In this document: positions 18,342 to 27,085 of the stretch, piece by piece
Layout of the letters: every line of letters starts with the position of its first letter
How positions within the stretch are numbered: position 1 is the first letter of the stretch
Assembly: GCF_014650955.1 (NCBI RefSeq)
Contig: NZ_BMVY01000008.1
Location: 248,001-312,000 of the forward strand
DNA from: Streptomyces tauricus
Lineage (GTDB): Bacteria; Actinomycetota; Actinomycetes; Streptomycetales; Streptomycetaceae
DNA length: 64,000 nucleotides
Direction of reading: 5' to 3'
Made by a program: the position numbers and the translations under genes
The notes under the pieces: model-generated
The model's database searches: none
What the model saw: only the letters and a program-made list of their open reading frames with translations
What the model was told of the DNA's origin: nothing

Positions 18342-19118
18342 GTGAACGACGGCGTTGAGCGACGGTTCGGTCCGCTCGGCACGACCTTGGTGATCATCCC
18401 GACCTTCAACGAGGCGGAGAACATCAAGAGGATCGTCGGCCGGGTCCGGGCGGCCGTACCCGCGGCGCACGTCCTGATCGCCGACGACAACAGCCCCGAC
18501 GGCACCGGCAAGCTCGCCGACGAACTGGCCGTCGAGGACGAACACGTCCACGTCCTGCACCGCAAGGGCAAGGAAGGCCTCGGCGCCGCCTACCTGGCGG
18601 GCTTCACCTGGGGCCTGGAGCACGGGTACGGGGTCCTCGTCGAGATGGACGCCGACGGCTCGCACCAGCCCGAGGAACTGCCCCGGCTGCTGACCGCGCT
18701 CAAGGGCGCCGACCTGGTGCTCGGGTCCCGCTGGGTGCCCGGCGGCCGGGTGGTGAACTGGCCCAAGTCCCGCGAGTTCCTCTCGCGCGGCGGAAGCCTG
18801 TACTCGCGTGTCCTGCTCGATGTGCCGATCCGTGACGTCACCGGCGGCTACCGGGCCTTCCGGCGCGAGACCCTGGAGCGCCTCGGCCTCGGCGAGGTCG
18901 CCTCCCAGGGCTACTGCTTCCAGGTCGACCTGGCCCGCCGGGCGGTCAAGGCCGGCTGCCATGTGGTCGAGGTGCCCATCACCTTCGTCGAACGGGAACT
19001 GGGCGACTCCAAGATGAGCCGCGACATCCTGGTGGAGGCCCTGTGGCGGGTCACCACGTGGGGTGTGGGGGAGCGGGCGGGGCGGGTGCTGGGGGGGCGC
19101 AAGCAGCCGGGGGCCTGA
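18342..19118 (+). CDS. ppm1: Polyprenol monophosphomannose synthase
   Basis: The protein has 258 residues from a GTG at 18342 with GGGG five bases upstream. It is a GT2 enzyme of the DPM1 type: VIIPTFNEAENI at the N-terminus, DDNSPDGTG, the catalytic VEMDADGSHQPEELP, GSRWVPGG and GYRAFRRE. It has no membrane segments, so it is the soluble catalytic domain that transfers mannose from GDP-mannose to polyprenyl phosphate at the membrane. The lipid-linked mannose feeds protein O-mannosylation. In Streptomyces the acyltransferase-like partner is encoded elsewhere. FxsA follows 101 bases later. Confidence 0.93.
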   Translation: MNDGVERRFGPLGTTLVIIPTFNEAENIKRIVGRVRAAVPAAHVLIADDNSPDGTGKLADELAVEDEHVHVLHRKGKEGLGAAYLAGFTWGLEHGYGVLVEMDADGSHQPEELPRLLTALKGADLVLGSRWVPGGRVVNWPKSREFLSRGGSLYSRVLLDVPIRDVTGGYRAFRRETLERLGLGEVASQGYCFQVDLARRAVKAGCHVVEVPITFVERELGDSKMSRDILVEALWRVTTWGVGERAGRVLGGRKQPGA

Positions 19119-19219
19119 GCCGAGCCCGAGCCGGGTTCCCGCCTCCTGGTCCACAGGCTGGGCTGATCGTCCGTTTACGCCTTATGCCGTACTGAGCCCT
19201 GGCCAGGCACACTGGAGGC

Positions 19220-19801
19220 ATGACGACTGGCGCACCGATCCCGCCCTCCTCCACCCCCGGCCCCACCTCTCGTCGGCCCCGGCGTTCACGGCTGCTGAGG
19301 TTCCTGCCCCTGGGCGTGGCCGCGTGGCTCGTGCTGGAGGTCTGGCTGCTGACGGTGGTGGCGGGTGCGGCCGGCGGCTTCGCGGTCCTCCTGCTGCTGA
19401 TCGGCGGGTTCGTCCTCGGTTCCGTGGTCATCAAGCGGGCCGGGCGCCGGGCCTTTCGCGCGCTGAGCGAGACGCTGCAACAGCAGCAGAGCGGGGCGTT
19501 GCCCCAGGGCAGGGCCAATTCCGAGGGCAACGGGCTGATGATGCTCGGCGGGCTGCTCCTGATGCTGCCGGGGCTGGTCTCCGACGTGCTCGGGCTGCTG
19601 CTGCTGGTGCCGCCGGTGCAGAAGGCGGTCGGGCGGTATGCGGAGCGGACCTTCGAGCGGAAGGTGCGGGAGGCTTCGGGGGCGTTCGGGAGCGCCTTTC
19701 AGCAGGCTCGCATTCATCGGCCCGATGGGAAGGTGGTTCAGGGCGAGGTGATCCGCGAGGACAGGGGCAACGAGGGCTCGCACCCTCCCCTGACCGGCTG
19801 A
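19220..19801 (+). CDS. fxsA: FxsA family membrane protein
   Basis: This 193-residue protein has a Pro/Arg-rich N-terminus, then the FxsA domain: LPLGVAAWLVLEVWLLTVVA, GGFAVLLLLIGGFVLGSVVI and, after a Gln-rich linker, MLGGLLLMLPGLVSDVLG. Three to four membrane helices are predicted by eye. E. coli FxsA was linked to phage T7 exclusion by F; its role in actinobacteria is unknown. The C-terminal tail is charged and cytosolic. The gene converges on rbpA across a strong hairpin. Confidence 0.9.
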   Translation: MTTGAPIPPSSTPGPTSRRPRRSRLLRFLPLGVAAWLVLEVWLLTVVAGAAGGFAVLLLLIGGFVLGSVVIKRAGRRAFRALSETLQQQQSGALPQGRANSEGNGLMMLGGLLLMLPGLVSDVLGLLLLVPPVQKAVGRYAERTFERKVREASGAFGSAFQQARIHRPDGKVVQGEVIREDRGNEGSHPPLTG

Positions 19802-19881
19802 GCAGGCGGGACGGTTCCCTCGCCCCCGCCGCCCCTACCCGTTCCCGTCCCTGAATGGGGGCTCCGCCCCCTCGCCCCCGC

Positions 19882-19932
19882 TGCGCAGTTCCCCGCGCCC
19901 CCAGGCACCTGGGGGGCGCGGGGAACTGCGCA
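19882..19932. terminator. Long hairpin terminator built from two inverted intergenic repeats
   Basis: TGCGCAGTTCCCCGCGCCCC (from 19882) pairs with its inverted copy ending at 19932, with one bulged G and a loop of about 3-4 bases: a stem of about 23 bp. It lies between the convergent fxsA and rbpA genes. Confidence 0.75.
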
Positions 19933-20072
19933 ACGGCGGCCGCAGCGGGCCCGTACCGACATTCCTGAAACCGAGCCCCACGTAAACGCACAGAACCGCA
20001 GGAACCGTGCCCGAAGGCACGGCGCCCGCGGTCGCGTGCGTGCGCTGTATGCCGCTCAACCCCCGGAAGGGA

Positions 20073-20447
20073 TCACGCGGACTTGCGGCTGTCCCGAGGG
20101 TGGACCGCAATGTTCATGGCTCCGGATCGAAGCACGGCCAGGCGCTCTTCGAGGACCTCTTCGAGCTCCTCTCGCGTACGCCGTTCCATCAGCATGTCCC
20201 AATGCGTACGCGCGGGCTTGGCCTTCTTCTCTTCAGGGCCGTCGCCGTCCACCAGGAGTGCCTGGGCCCCGCAGACCTTGCACTCCCACTCCGGCGGGAT
20301 CTCCGCCTCCACCGAGAAGGGCATCTCGAATCGATGGCCCTTCTCGCATGCGTACTCCACGGCCTGGCGCGGGGCCAGGTCGATGCCGCGGTCCGTCTCG
20401 TAGCTAGTCACCACGAGGCGCGTGCCGCGAAGAGCTCGCTCACTCAT
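20073..20447 (-). CDS. rbpA: RNA polymerase-binding protein RbpA
   Basis: The 124-residue protein matches the RbpA family throughout: N-terminal SERALRGTRLVVTSYETDRG, core domain with zinc ligands Cys34, His38, Cys56 and Cys59 (ACEKGHRFEMPF, WECKVCGAQ), a basic linker (EEKKAKPARTHWDMLMERR) and the sigma-interaction helix ELEEVLEERLAVLRSG. RbpA binds the principal sigma factor and RNA polymerase and stabilises the open complex. The ATG has GGGAGG eight bases upstream. A sigma-R-type promoter lies at 20508-20535, fitting thiol-stress induction known for S. coelicolor rbpA. Confidence 0.97.
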   Translation of the reverse strand: MSERALRGTRLVVTSYETDRGIDLAPRQAVEYACEKGHRFEMPFSVEAEIPPEWECKVCGAQALLVDGDGPEEKKAKPARTHWDMLMERRTREELEEVLEERLAVLRSGAMNIAVHPRDSRKSA

Positions 20448-20507
20448 GAATCGTGCCTCCCGGGCTTGTCGCCCACAGGACAGGTGTCGCTGTCGTCGTC
20501 ATCCGGT

Positions 20508-20535
20508 CAACGTCCGGTCGGCGGTAAAGATTCCC
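20508..20535 (-). promoter_or_regulatory. Sigma-R-type promoter of rbpA
   Basis: The minus strand reads GGGAAT (20530-20535), then 18 bases, then GTTG (20508-20511), which fits the sigma-R consensus GGAAT-N18-GTT. It is 61 bases upstream of the rbpA start. The remaining sequence up to 20702 has repeated GATGTC/GACATC words and no gene. Confidence 0.8.
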
Positions 20536-20702
20536 GCTCCGGGTCATGCGTCGCCGTCGTAGCCGCCCGTTGTTGTACCCACCTGCGCCCGGTTTGTCAC
20601 ATCTGACAGTAGATGTCACCCCGTGTTGCGACATCTTTGACGCGCAGTAACGGTACGCCTGGCAGGCCAAACGCGTACACTACCGCCCTTTGGCGCTGAG
20701 CG

Positions 20703-22073
20703 CTAAATCCTCGCGGGAACGGGGTTGCCCGCGTCGCGTACCGCCCGGCGCACCGGAACCCGCGCGAGCAGCGCGAATCCCAGGACGAAGAAGGCCACGA
20801 GCGAGAGGATCGCGTCCCGGTAGCTGCCCGTCAGCTGGTAGGTCACGCCGAACACGAGCGGTCCCAGCCAGCTCATGCCGCGGTCGCTCATCTCGTACGC
20901 CGAGAAGTACTCGGCCTCCTTGCCGGGCGGCACCAGATGCGAGAACAGGGACCTGGAGAGGGCCTGGCTGCCGCCGAGGACGAGCCCGATCCCCGCGGCG
21001 AGGGCGAAGAACCAGCCGGGTGCTCCCGCGGGCAGGAAGTAGCCGGCGGCCAGCGTGAGGGTCCAGGCGACCAGGGACGCGAGAATGATCCGTTTGGCGC
21101 CGTACGTCCGGGCCAGCCGGCCCATGCCGAGGGCCCCGGCCACCGCGAGCAGCTGGACCAGCAGTACGGCGACGATCAGCGTCGACTGGTCGAGGCCCAG
21201 CTCCTCGGACCCGTACACGGAAGCCTGTGAGATGACCGTCTGGATGCCGTCGTTGTAGACGAGGTACGCGAGGAGGAAGGCGAGGGTGAGCGGCTGGCGG
21301 CGCATGTCGCGCACGGTCGCCGCCAGCTGCCGCCAGCCGCGCGCGGACGTGCCCGGCGCATCCGCGGGTGAGTCCGCCGCGCGGCGGTCGCGCAGCCGCT
21401 TGAGCGGTATGAGGGTGAAGGCGCCCCACCAGACGCCCGCGGAGGCCAGACAGATGCGGACCGCCATCGCCTCCGAGACGCCGAAGCTGTCGTGGGCGGT
21501 GTAGAGCACCAGGTTCGCCACCAGGACCAGCGAGCCCGACGCGTAGCCGAAGGCCCAGCCCCTCGATGAGACGGCGTCGCGCTCCTCCGGAGGGGCGATC
21601 TGTGGAAGATACGAGTTGTAGAGGGCCATCGAGACGGCCAGCGAGGAGTTGGCCACGACGAGCAGGAGGCCGCCCAGCAGATAGCGGTCGCCGTCCAGGA
21701 AGAACATGCCGGCCGTGGCCGCGGCGCCCAGATAGGCCGAGAGCGCGAGGAGCGGCTTCTTGCGGCCCGTACGGTCGGCCGCCGCGCCCGCCAGGGGCAT
21801 CACGACGATCGACAGGATCACGGACGCGGACACGCTGTAGGCGAAGAACGAGCCCGCGCGCAGGGGGATCCCCAGCGGGTGCACGAATCCGTCCGCGTCC
21901 GCCGCGGCCTTGGCGACCGACGTCAGATAGGGGCCCAGAAACACGGTGAGCACGCTCGTCGAGTAGACGGAGCAGGCCCAGTCGTAGAAGTACCAGCCGC
22001 GTTGCTCGCGCCGCCGTTCGGCGGCCCCGGCTGCCCCGTCGGCCGCCTGTTCCCGCACGGTGTCGGTGCCCAC
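20703..22073 (-). CDS. MFS transporter of the UMF1/Atg22 type
   Basis: The 456-residue protein starts at a GTG (22073) with GAGGG about six bases upstream. The first helix region GWYFYDWACSVYSTSVLTVF is the signature of the UMF1/Atg22-like branch of the major facilitator superfamily. About 12 membrane helices can be traced, with DRTGRKKPLLALSAYLG as the loop 2-3 motif. Substrate unknown; amino-acid or small-molecule efflux is possible by analogy with Atg22. It follows the glycerophosphodiesterase gene by 88 bases on the same strand. Confidence 0.88.
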   Translation of the reverse strand: MGTDTVREQAADGAAGAAERRREQRGWYFYDWACSVYSTSVLTVFLGPYLTSVAKAAADADGFVHPLGIPLRAGSFFAYSVSASVILSIVVMPLAGAAADRTGRKKPLLALSAYLGAAATAGMFFLDGDRYLLGGLLLVVANSSLAVSMALYNSYLPQIAPPEERDAVSSRGWAFGYASGSLVLVANLVLYTAHDSFGVSEAMAVRICLASAGVWWGAFTLIPLKRLRDRRAADSPADAPGTSARGWRQLAATVRDMRRQPLTLAFLLAYLVYNDGIQTVISQASVYGSEELGLDQSTLIVAVLLVQLLAVAGALGMGRLARTYGAKRIILASLVAWTLTLAAGYFLPAGAPGWFFALAAGIGLVLGGSQALSRSLFSHLVPPGKEAEYFSAYEMSDRGMSWLGPLVFGVTYQLTGSYRDAILSLVAFFVLGFALLARVPVRRAVRDAGNPVPARI

Positions 22074-22161
22074 CCGTGCCCTCGCTTCCCCGTCGTGCCC
22101 CAGTGCGCGGACGCTCCGTCGTGCCCCCGCGGGGGGATACCGCGTGGTGCGCCGGGGCCGC

Positions 22162-22929
22162 TCAGACCCAGGTGCCGCGGTCCCGCAGGACCCCGCGCAG
22201 CGTCTCGATGTGATCGGTCATGATGCCATCGACTCCCAGGTCCAGAAGCCGGTGCATCCGCTCGGGCTCGTTGACCGTCCACACGTGGACCTGCAGCCCG
22301 CGCGCGTGGGCGGTGCGCACGAAGCGCCGGTCCACCACGGGTATCCCCGACTGGGCCTCGGGAACCTGGGCGCAAACCGCCGAGCGCCGCACCGCGGCGG
22401 GCAGACCCCACGACTTCAGACGCAGCCCGAGGACACCCCGGGTGCCGTACGAGGTGGCCAGCCGCGGGCCCGCGACGCGCTGGGCCCTGGCGACCCGCGC
22501 CTCGGAGAAGGAGCCGACACAGACGCGGTCCCAGGCGCCGGTGCCGCGGATCAAATCGAGGAGCGGGAGCAGCGCGGGCTCCGCCTTCACGTCGACGTTC
22601 CACCGGACGTCGGGGAAGGTCTCCAGCAGTTCCTCGAAGAGGGGGACCGGTTCGGCGCCCGCCACGCGCGCGTGCCGTACGTCGTCCCAGGGGAGGTCCG
22701 CTATCCGGCCCGCGCCGTCGGTCACCCGGTCCAGCGTCGCGTCGTGGAAGGCGACGAGTTCTCCGTCCGCCGTGGCGTGCACGTCGGTCTCGATGTACCG
22801 GTAGCCGGCCTCGACCGCGCGGCGGAACTGGGCCACGGTGTTCTCCAGGCCGTCGGCGGCCCCGCCTCGGTGGGCGAAGGCTATGGGCCCGGGATGGTCG
22901 AGGTAGGGGTGGCGTATGCGCGAGATCAC
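22162..22929 (-). CDS. Glycerophosphodiester phosphodiesterase
   Basis: The protein has 255 residues from a GTG at 22929 that overlaps the stop of the upstream gene by four bases. It is a GDPD-family TIM barrel: PIAFAHRGGAADGLENT gives the His-Arg catalytic motif, YIETDVHATADGELVAFHD supplies the metal-binding Glu/Asp and second His, and WTVNEPERMHRLLDLGVDG closes the barrel. It hydrolyses glycerophosphodiesters to glycerol-3-phosphate and an alcohol. There is no signal peptide, so it is probably cytosolic. Longer upstream starts would overlap the preceding gene heavily and were discarded. Confidence 0.92.
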   Translation of the reverse strand: MISRIRHPYLDHPGPIAFAHRGGAADGLENTVAQFRRAVEAGYRYIETDVHATADGELVAFHDATLDRVTDGAGRIADLPWDDVRHARVAGAEPVPLFEELLETFPDVRWNVDVKAEPALLPLLDLIRGTGAWDRVCVGSFSEARVARAQRVAGPRLATSYGTRGVLGLRLKSWGLPAAVRRSAVCAQVPEAQSGIPVVDRRFVRTAHARGLQVHVWTVNEPERMHRLLDLGVDGIMTDHIETLRGVLRDRGTWV

Positions 22930-23591
22930 CCGCGCAGTATCGCCCGCCCCGATGGCCCGTCGGCAACGGCCGTGCTGCCGTGCGGTGATGACGGGGGTAC
23001 GGCGAACACGCGCAGGAAGAGCTGGGCCAGCGGGCCGATGGACACCGCGTACAGGACCGTGCCCGCACCGACCGTGCCGCCCAGGACGAAGCCGGTCACG
23101 ACCACGGCCACTTCGAGGGTCGTGCGCACCAGGCGGATCGACCGGCCGGTGCGCTGATGGAATCCCGTCATCAGGCCGTCGCGCGGGCCCGGACCGAAAC
23201 GGGCCGCTATGTAGAGGCCGGTCGCCACGCCGTTCAGCAGGATGCCGGCGGCCATCAGCGGGATACGGACCGAGAGGGCGTGCACGTCCGGCAGCAGGGC
23301 GAGGGTGCCGTCCATCGCGATGCCCACCACGAAGACGTTGGACACCGTGCCGAGGCCTGGGCGCTGGCGCAGCGGGATCCACAGGAGGAGGACCAGGGCG
23401 CCCACGATGATCGACACGACGCCGATCGTCAGCCCGGTCCGCTCGGCGAGGCCCTGATGCAGGACGCCCCAGGGCTCCAGACCCAGGCCCGCCTCCACGA
23501 GGAGCGCCGAACTCACCCCGTACAGGGCCAGCCCCGCGTACAGCTGGAAAAGGCGGCGGGTGAGGTGCCGGGACGGCGGCGGGCTGGACAC
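22926..23591 (-). CDS. YczE/YyaS/YitT-family membrane protein
   Basis: The protein has 221 residues from a GTG at 23591 (GGGGAG six bases upstream). It contains five to six hydrophobic segments, among them LYAGLALYGVSSALLVEAGL and GVVSIIVGALVLLLWIPL, and the conserved GPGPRDGLMTGFHQRTG loop. That is the hallmark of the YczE branch. It is divergent from a MocR regulator 110 bases away, the same pairing as yczE-yczR in Bacillus. It may transport or sense a vitamin B6 or amine-related compound, but this is inference. Translation is coupled to the downstream phosphodiesterase. Confidence 0.88.
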   Translation of the reverse strand: MSSPPPSRHLTRRLFQLYAGLALYGVSSALLVEAGLGLEPWGVLHQGLAERTGLTIGVVSIIVGALVLLLWIPLRQRPGLGTVSNVFVVGIAMDGTLALLPDVHALSVRIPLMAAGILLNGVATGLYIAARFGPGPRDGLMTGFHQRTGRSIRLVRTTLEVAVVVTGFVLGGTVGAGTVLYAVSIGPLAQLFLRVFAVPPSSPHGSTAVADGPSGRAILRG

Positions 23592-23700
23592 GATGTGCTC
23601 CCCTGGTGATGCGGTGGTGTCAGTGGACTGACTCGTGACACTCTGTGGCACGAGGAGAAACCTCATCCATGGCCAATTCGGGGAAGGTGGACTGGAAATC

Positions 23701-25200
23701 ATGGCGCAGTGGACTTCGGCGGTGGGGGCCGCCCAGCTTGCCAGGCTGCTCAACTCCCAGCAGGAGCGCCCCGCGGGGCCCGGTACGCGCCGCCCGCCCG
23801 CCTACCGCGCCCTCGCCGACGGCATCCGGCTGCTCGTCCTCGAAGGCCGGGTCCCCGTGGCCGCGCGCCTGCCCGCCGAGCGCGAACTGGCCCTCTCCCT
23901 GTCCGTCAGCCGCACCACCGTGGCGGCGGCCTACGAGGCACTGCGCGCCGAGGGCTTCCTGGAGTCCCGTCGCGGCGCCGGCAGCTGGACCGCCGTACCG
24001 GCCGGGAACCCGCTGCCCGCGCGCGGCCTCGAACCCCTGCCGCCCGAGACCCTCGGTTCCATGATCGACCTGGGCTGCGCGGCCCTGCCCGCCCCCGAAC
24101 CCTGGCTCACCCGCGCCGTCCAGGGCGCCCTGGAGGAGCTGCCGCCGTACGCCCACACGCACGGCGACTATCCGGCGGGGCTGCCCGCGCTGCGCCAGAC
24201 CCTCGCCGACCGGTACACCGCGCGCGGCATTCCCACCATGCCCGAGCAGATCATGGTGACCACCGGGGCCATGGGGGCCATCGACGCCATCTGCCACCTC
24301 TTCGCCGGTCGCGGGGAGCGCATCGCCGTCGAGTCGCCCTCGTACGCCAACATCCTTCAGCTGATGCGCGAGGCCGGGGCGCGGCTGGTGCCCGTCGCGA
24401 TGGCCGAGGGGCTCGCGGGCTGGGACATGGACCGCTGGCGGCAGGTGCTGCGCGACGCGGCGCCCCGGCTCGCGTACGTCGTCGCCGATTTCCACAACCC
24501 GACCGGCGCGCTCGCCGACGAGGACCAGCGGCGGCAGCTCGTCGACGCCGCGCGGTCGGCGGGGACCGTGCTGGTCGTGGACGAGACCATGAGCGAGCTG
24601 CATCTCGACGAGGGGTTCGAACGGCCGCGGCCCGTCTGCGGGTTCGACCCGGCCGGGTCGACGGTGATCACGGTCGGTTCGGCCAGCAAGGCCTTCTGGG
24701 CGGGCATGCGGATCGGCTGGGTCCGCGCGGCGCCCGACGTGATCCGCAGCCTGGTCGCGGCGCGCGCGTACGCCGACCTCGGCACCCCTGTCCTGGAGCA
24801 GCTGGCCGTCAACTGGCTGCTCAGCACGGGCGGGTGGGAGCAGGCCGTGGACGTGCGGCGCGACCAGGCCCGCGAGAACCGGGACGCGCTGGTGGGGGCG
24901 CTGCGCCGGGAACTCCCGGACTGGGAGTTCGACGTGCCGCGCGGCGGGCTCACGCTGTGGGTGCGCACGGGGGGCCTGTCCGGCTCGCGGCTGGCGGAGG
25001 TCGGTGAGCGGGTGGGGGTACGGGTGCCGTCCGGGCCCCGGTTCGGGGTGGACGGGGCCTTCGAAGGGTATGTGCGGCTGCCGTTCACCGTCGGCGGCGC
25101 GGTCGCCGACGAGGCCGCTGCGCGGCTGGCGGCGGCGGCGCGGCTGGTGCGGTCCGGGGCGAGCGGGGGAGCGGAGGGGCCTCGCACATTCGTGGCGTGA
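23701..25200 (+). CDS. MocR-type GntR regulator with PLP aminotransferase domain
   Basis: The protein has 499 residues from the ATG at 23701. The N-terminal GntR winged helix (about 40-110) includes LPAERELALSLSVSRTTVA and YEALRAEGFLESRRGAG. The rest is a fold-type I aminotransferase domain with the PLP lysine at Lys330 (TVGSASKAFWAGMR), TTGAMGAIDAI and ADFHNPTGAL. MocR proteins use the PLP domain to sense PLP or an amine, not usually for catalysis. It is divergent from the YczE-type membrane gene, its likely target. The gap 23592-23700 holds a CAGTGGACTG palindrome and repeated GTGACAC/GTGGCAC words that could be its operator. Confidence 0.92.
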   Translation: MAQWTSAVGAAQLARLLNSQQERPAGPGTRRPPAYRALADGIRLLVLEGRVPVAARLPAERELALSLSVSRTTVAAAYEALRAEGFLESRRGAGSWTAVPAGNPLPARGLEPLPPETLGSMIDLGCAALPAPEPWLTRAVQGALEELPPYAHTHGDYPAGLPALRQTLADRYTARGIPTMPEQIMVTTGAMGAIDAICHLFAGRGERIAVESPSYANILQLMREAGARLVPVAMAEGLAGWDMDRWRQVLRDAAPRLAYVVADFHNPTGALADEDQRRQLVDAARSAGTVLVVDETMSELHLDEGFERPRPVCGFDPAGSTVITVGSASKAFWAGMRIGWVRAAPDVIRSLVAARAYADLGTPVLEQLAVNWLLSTGGWEQAVDVRRDQARENRDALVGALRRELPDWEFDVPRGGLTLWVRTGGLSGSRLAEVGERVGVRVPSGPRFGVDGAFEGYVRLPFTVGGAVADEAAARLAAAARLVRSGASGGAEGPRTFVA

Positions 25201-25243
25201 CCCCCGCGCGGGTCGCTTCACGGGTGCGGGTCCGCTGCGGGTG

Positions 25244-25400
25244 GTTGCGCAGTTCCTCGCGCCCCTGGGTGGGTGGGGCCCCGGGCGGTTTTCGGGTGCG
25301 GGCACGCCGTGGCCTGTTGCGCCGTTCCCCGCGCCCCTTATAAGGGGCGCGGGGAACGGCGCAGTCTTTTGGTTTTTAGGGGCGCGGGGAACTGCGCAAC
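25244..25400. repeat. Cluster of intergenic repeats between convergent genes
   Basis: At least four cores are present: reverse copies at about 25245 and 25319, direct copies at about 25344 and 25379. The two middle ones form the perfect palindrome listed separately. No gene is seen in 25201-25446. Confidence 0.8.
25318..25363. terminator. 46-bp perfect palindrome, probable bidirectional terminator
   Basis: Two head-to-head repeat cores meet at TTATAA (centre between 25340 and 25341) and give 23 bp of uninterrupted complementarity with no loop. It lies between the convergent MocR and FtsK-like genes. On the plus strand it is followed by TCTTTTGGTTTTT. Confidence 0.75.
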
Positions 25401-25446
25401 CCCGGCTACAGCGGGGCCGCAGCCGAAAAGCCGCCTCAGCTTGGGA

Positions 25447-27048
25447 TCAGGCCTCCGCGATCGCGCCCACCGGGCCGGGGCCCGGCGCCTGTGTCGGGGT
25501 CGGGGCCGGGGGCGTGGCCGGGGTGGCGTCCGCCGGGGTGGCCGTGGGGGCGGGGAGCAGGGCCAGTACCGCTTGGCGGTGCGTCTCGCTCGTCGCCTCG
25601 TCGTACGGGTCCGGAGTAGCCGGCACCTGGAGACGGTGGACGGGCCCGGCGCCCAGCCGCGCATACCCCCGCCCCGCCGGGACGTCCGGCGTGGGAGTCG
25701 TGTGCGGCGGAGCCCCCAGCACCGCTTCGAGCTGCCCCGCCGAAGCCCGCCCGAGCACGACACGCGCGTGTGTGTGCCCCAGTACCGTCTCGCCGAGCGA
25801 CTCCACCGCGTCGAACTGCTCCGCCACCACGACCGTGACCCCGGCCGCCCTGCCGTGCCGTAGCGGCACCTGGAGGAGGGTCTGCGGATCACTCCGGCTG
25901 TCGGCCGCCGCGAGATGGCCGAGCGCGGTCGGCCGGTCCAGGAGGAGCCAGAGCGGACGCCTCGTGTCCTCCGGCGGAGTCAGGCCCGCCTGCCGCGACC
26001 GGTTCGCCGCGATCAGCCGCCGCTCCGTCTCGTGCGCCGCCCATTCGAGAGCCGCCAGCGCGCCGGACAGACCGCATTCGATGCCCAGGACGCCGTCGCG
26101 CCCCGTCAGGCACGCGTACTCGCCCGTACCGCCGCCTTCGACGATCAGTACGTCACCGTGCCGCAATGCCTGCAGCGCGATCGAGCGCAGAAGAGTGGTC
26201 GTGCCGCTGCCGGGGCCGCCGACCGCGAGCAGATGCGGCTCGGTGGAGCGCACGCCGGTGCGCCAGACCACCGGGGGGACGTCCCGCTGCTCCTGGCCGA
26301 AGTCGAGGGGGAGCGTGCGCTGGACGCCGGCCGGGTCGGTGAAGCCGAGGACGGTCTCGCCCGGCGCCGTCACGAACCGCTGGGCGGCGATGTCCGTGGG
26401 CAGCGGAGGCAGGACGGAGACCGAGAGCTGGTTGCTCTCCTCGTCCCACGCGAAGCGGTACTCCCGGCCGCGGCCCGACTTGGCGTGCAGCAGTTGCTCG
26501 ATACGGGCCCGGGAGGCGGCCTCCCCGTCCGTGAAGTAGGCGGGGTAGCGCACGGACAGCTGTGAGACCCGGCCGGTGTCGTCGAACTCGTACGCGTCGA
26601 AGGCCTTGTCCCACTCGCCGCCGTGGGCGTACAGCGGGGCGGGGTCCTCGGGGACGGAGAAGTACGGGACGAGCGCTTCGTAGAGGGACTCCAGGCGCTT
26701 GCTCTGTGAGTCGTCGGGGCCTGTCGGCGTGGCCGGGGTGCGGTCCCTGCCCTGCCATGCGGCCGCCGCCATCAGGGTGATGACGGCGAGCAGCGGCCCG
26801 TACGGGATGAGGGCCACGATCAGGACGACCGAGGCCACCAGGAACAGCAGTGGACCGCGCCGGTCCTTGGGGGTGTCCGCCCATTTGCGCCGGCCGGCGG
26901 CCGCCAGCCGGCGCAGTCCACGGCTGATGGTGATCAGCGGGTGGAGGACGTCGGTGGCGCTGTCGGCGGCCGTCCGGGCCAGGTCCCTGCTGCGGGCGAT
27001 CTGCGCGCTGCCGGTACTCAGAATGCGGGGGAGGGGGCGCCGGGCCAC
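25447..27048 (-). CDS. FtsK-like membrane ATPase with degenerate Walker motifs
   Basis: This 533-residue protein has two membrane helices at about 65-97, a central domain of about 130 residues (110-245), and a P-loop domain at about 265-460 with the arrangement of FtsK/TraB/EccC ATPases. Walker A reads GGPGSGTTT (277-285) with Thr where Lys is expected, and Walker B reads LWLLLDRP (366-373) with no second acidic residue. It may therefore bind nucleotide weakly or not at all. A Pro/Ala/Thr tail ends the protein. It follows the 64-residue membrane protein by 37 bases, recalling TraB/Spd gene pairs of Streptomyces conjugative elements. No other transfer gene is present. Confidence 0.75.
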   Translation of the reverse strand: MARRPLPRILSTGSAQIARSRDLARTAADSATDVLHPLITISRGLRRLAAAGRRKWADTPKDRRGPLLFLVASVVLIVALIPYGPLLAVITLMAAAAWQGRDRTPATPTGPDDSQSKRLESLYEALVPYFSVPEDPAPLYAHGGEWDKAFDAYEFDDTGRVSQLSVRYPAYFTDGEAASRARIEQLLHAKSGRGREYRFAWDEESNQLSVSVLPPLPTDIAAQRFVTAPGETVLGFTDPAGVQRTLPLDFGQEQRDVPPVVWRTGVRSTEPHLLAVGGPGSGTTTLLRSIALQALRHGDVLIVEGGGTGEYACLTGRDGVLGIECGLSGALAALEWAAHETERRLIAANRSRQAGLTPPEDTRRPLWLLLDRPTALGHLAAADSRSDPQTLLQVPLRHGRAAGVTVVVAEQFDAVESLGETVLGHTHARVVLGRASAGQLEAVLGAPPHTTPTPDVPAGRGYARLGAGPVHRLQVPATPDPYDEATSETHRQAVLALLPAPTATPADATPATPPAPTPTQAPGPGPVGAIAEA

Positions 27049-27085
27049 TGCTGTCTCCTGGAGGTGCGTGCGAACGGGGTGGGGG

